A stretch of 30,726 bases of DNA from Anaerolineales bacterium UBA3082 (lineage in GTDB: Bacteria; Chloroflexota; Anaerolineae; UBA7937), in assembly GCA_002366595.1 (NCBI GenBank), contig DFBK01000010.1, forward strand, positions 1 to 30,726, given 5' to 3'. Positions 29,614 through 30,726 of this stretch are shown piece by piece (within the stretch, counting starts at the first letter, position 1; each line of letters starts with the position of its first letter). Under the pieces are notes generated by a model, which searched no databases, was not told the origin of the DNA, and saw only the letters and a list, made by a program, of their open reading frames with translations. The position numbers were made by a program, and so were the translations under genes.

Positions 29614-30726
29614 ATGCTATCTGATCTAGAGATCGCTCAAGCGGCGAAATTACGACCTATCTTGGAGGTCGCCGAGAAACTGGGGCTGGGGGAGGATGAC
29701 CTGGACCTCTACGGCAAATATAAGGCCAAAGTTCATTTGGATGTCCTGGAAAGACTCAAGGATCGGCCCAACGGCAAATACATCGATGTCACGGCCATCA
29801 CTCCGACTCCTCTGGGTGAGGGAAAGACCGTGACCACCGTTGGTGTAAGCCAGGGTCTGAACTACATCGGCAAGAAGGTATTCACGTGCATCCGGCAGCC
29901 TTCTCAGGGTCCCACTTTCGGCATCAAGGGTGGGGCGGCCGGTGGCGGCTACTCCCAGATCGTGCCCATGGAGGATTTCAACCTCCACCTCACTGGCGAT
30001 ATCCATGCCGTGGGGGCGGCTCATAACCTCTTGGCGGCGGCTATCGACGCTCGCATAATGCACGAAGATTGGCAGACCGATGAGCAGTTAGCCAAGAGGG
30101 GGATCAAGCGGTTGGATATCGACCCCTATAGCATCACCTGGAACCGAGTGGTGGATATCAATGACCGAGCCCTGCGGAACGTCATCGTGGGCTTGGGAAC
30201 CAAGTGGGATGGCCGTCCTCGCCAGTCCGGCTTTGATATCACCGTAGCCTCGGAAGTGATGGCTATCCTGGCCCTGACCACAGACTTGTTCGATCTGCGG
30301 GAGCGGCTGGGCAGAATTGTCATCGGCACCGACAAGAAGAGGAACCCTGTCACGGCCGAAGACTTGGGCGTGGCTGGCGCGATGACCGTCCTTATGAAAG
30401 ATGCCCTCATGCCCAATCTGATGCAGACCCTGGAACACAGTCCGGCTTTCGTGCATGCTGGCCCTTTCGCCAATATCGCCCATGGCCAGTCTTCCATCAT
30501 CGCTGACATGATAGGCCTGAAGTTAGTTCACGACGGTTACCTGGTCACCGAGTCGGGCTTTGGGGTTGACTGTGGCATGGAGAAGTTCTTTGACATCAAG
30601 TGCCGATACTCAGGGCTGATGCCCAACTGTGTGGTGATAGTGGCCAGCATCCGAGCCCTGAAGATGCATGGTGGTGGCCCACGAGTGGTGGCCGGTAGGC
30701 CGCTAGATCCGGCCTACCAGGAGGAG
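29614..30726 (+). CDS. fhs: Formate-tetrahydrofolate ligase, 3' end cut by window
   Basis: The first 371 codons of an enzyme of about 555 residues, which joins formate to tetrahydrofolate with ATP to give 10-formyl-THF. It serves the methyl branch of the Wood-Ljungdahl pathway or one-carbon supply. Seen here are the nucleotide-binding TPLGEGKTVTTVG (about 65-77), PSQGPTFGIKGGAAGGG, MEDFNLHLTGDIHA and DLGVAGAMTVLMKDAL. ATG 29614 follows AGGAGG by 7 bases. It sits alone behind its own promoter and terminator-separated from the regulator genes. The C-terminal third is outside the window. Confidence 0.97.
   Translation, partial: MLSDLEIAQAAKLRPILEVAEKLGLGEDDLDLYGKYKAKVHLDVLERLKDRPNGKYIDVTAITPTPLGEGKTVTTVGVSQGLNYIGKKVFTCIRQPSQGPTFGIKGGAAGGGYSQIVPMEDFNLHLTGDIHAVGAAHNLLAAAIDARIMHEDWQTDEQLAKRGIKRLDIDPYSITWNRVVDINDRALRNVIVGLGTKWDGRPRQSGFDITVASEVMAILALTTDLFDLRERLGRIVIGTDKKRNPVTAEDLGVAGAMTVLMKDALMPNLMQTLEHSPAFVHAGPFANIAHGQSSIIADMIGLKLVHDGYLVTESGFGVDCGMEKFFDIKCRYSGLMPNCVVIVASIRALKMHGGGPRVVAGRPLDPAYQEE

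Overview
The window looks like a Chloroflexota (Anaerolineae-type) genome fragment. The best marker is the minus-strand protein at 25766-26611, whose repeats (FPETGH ... GYPI ... VQYFQRARLEWHP) are typical of that phylum. A LytR-CpsA-Psr protein and an LPATG surface protein fit a Gram-positive-type (monoderm) envelope. Taxonomy is inferred from protein character only. I saw no rRNA, tRNA, CRISPR array, transposase or phage gene.

Region 1 (1-2880): an NtrC-family sigma-54 activator, then an unrelated lipoprotein gene lying between REP-like palindromes, then a non-coding stretch of about 470 bp. That stretch ends in a textbook sigma-54 promoter (TGGCACG-N4-TTGCA, 2836-2851).

Region 2 (2881-25792): about 16 plus-strand genes packed end to end with overlaps or gaps of a few bases, apart from one roughly 290 bp stretch holding a frameshifted gene tail and a gene remnant. 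It reads as one operon of about 23 kb downstream of the sigma-54 promoter. In order: a stand-alone receiver; a small two-helix membrane protein; a 2155-aa NACHT-type STAND ATPase with about 50 TPR repeats; a TPR protein with a gingipain/caspase-like (C25-type) protease domain; a glycosidase-fold protein lacking its catalytic glutamate; a DivIVA-like coiled-coil protein; an MraZ homologue without its DNA-binding motifs; a membrane-anchored PGRP amidase; an FtsZ paralogue with a catalytic Asp changed to His; a 71-aa protein matching the protease C-terminus; a 47-aa membrane peptide; a LysM-glycosidase with a frameshifted tail; a LysM lipoprotein; a glycosidase-SpoIID-glycosidase fusion; an LPATG protein; and an LCP protein. 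My reading is an inducible cell-wall and cell-shape programme under a STAND/protease control layer. The amidase plus SpoIID pair recalls the SpoIIP/SpoIID engulfment machine. The grouping is visible in the sequence; the joint function is inference.

Region 3 (25766-30726): the convergent surface protein with SH3 domain; then a divergent histidine kinase, an OmpR-type regulator and a second OmpR-type regulator with a degenerate receiver. A long hairpin terminator follows, then three TTGAC repeats with an exact 11-bp period next to a -10 box, and the first 371 codons of formate-tetrahydrofolate ligase, cut by the window edge.
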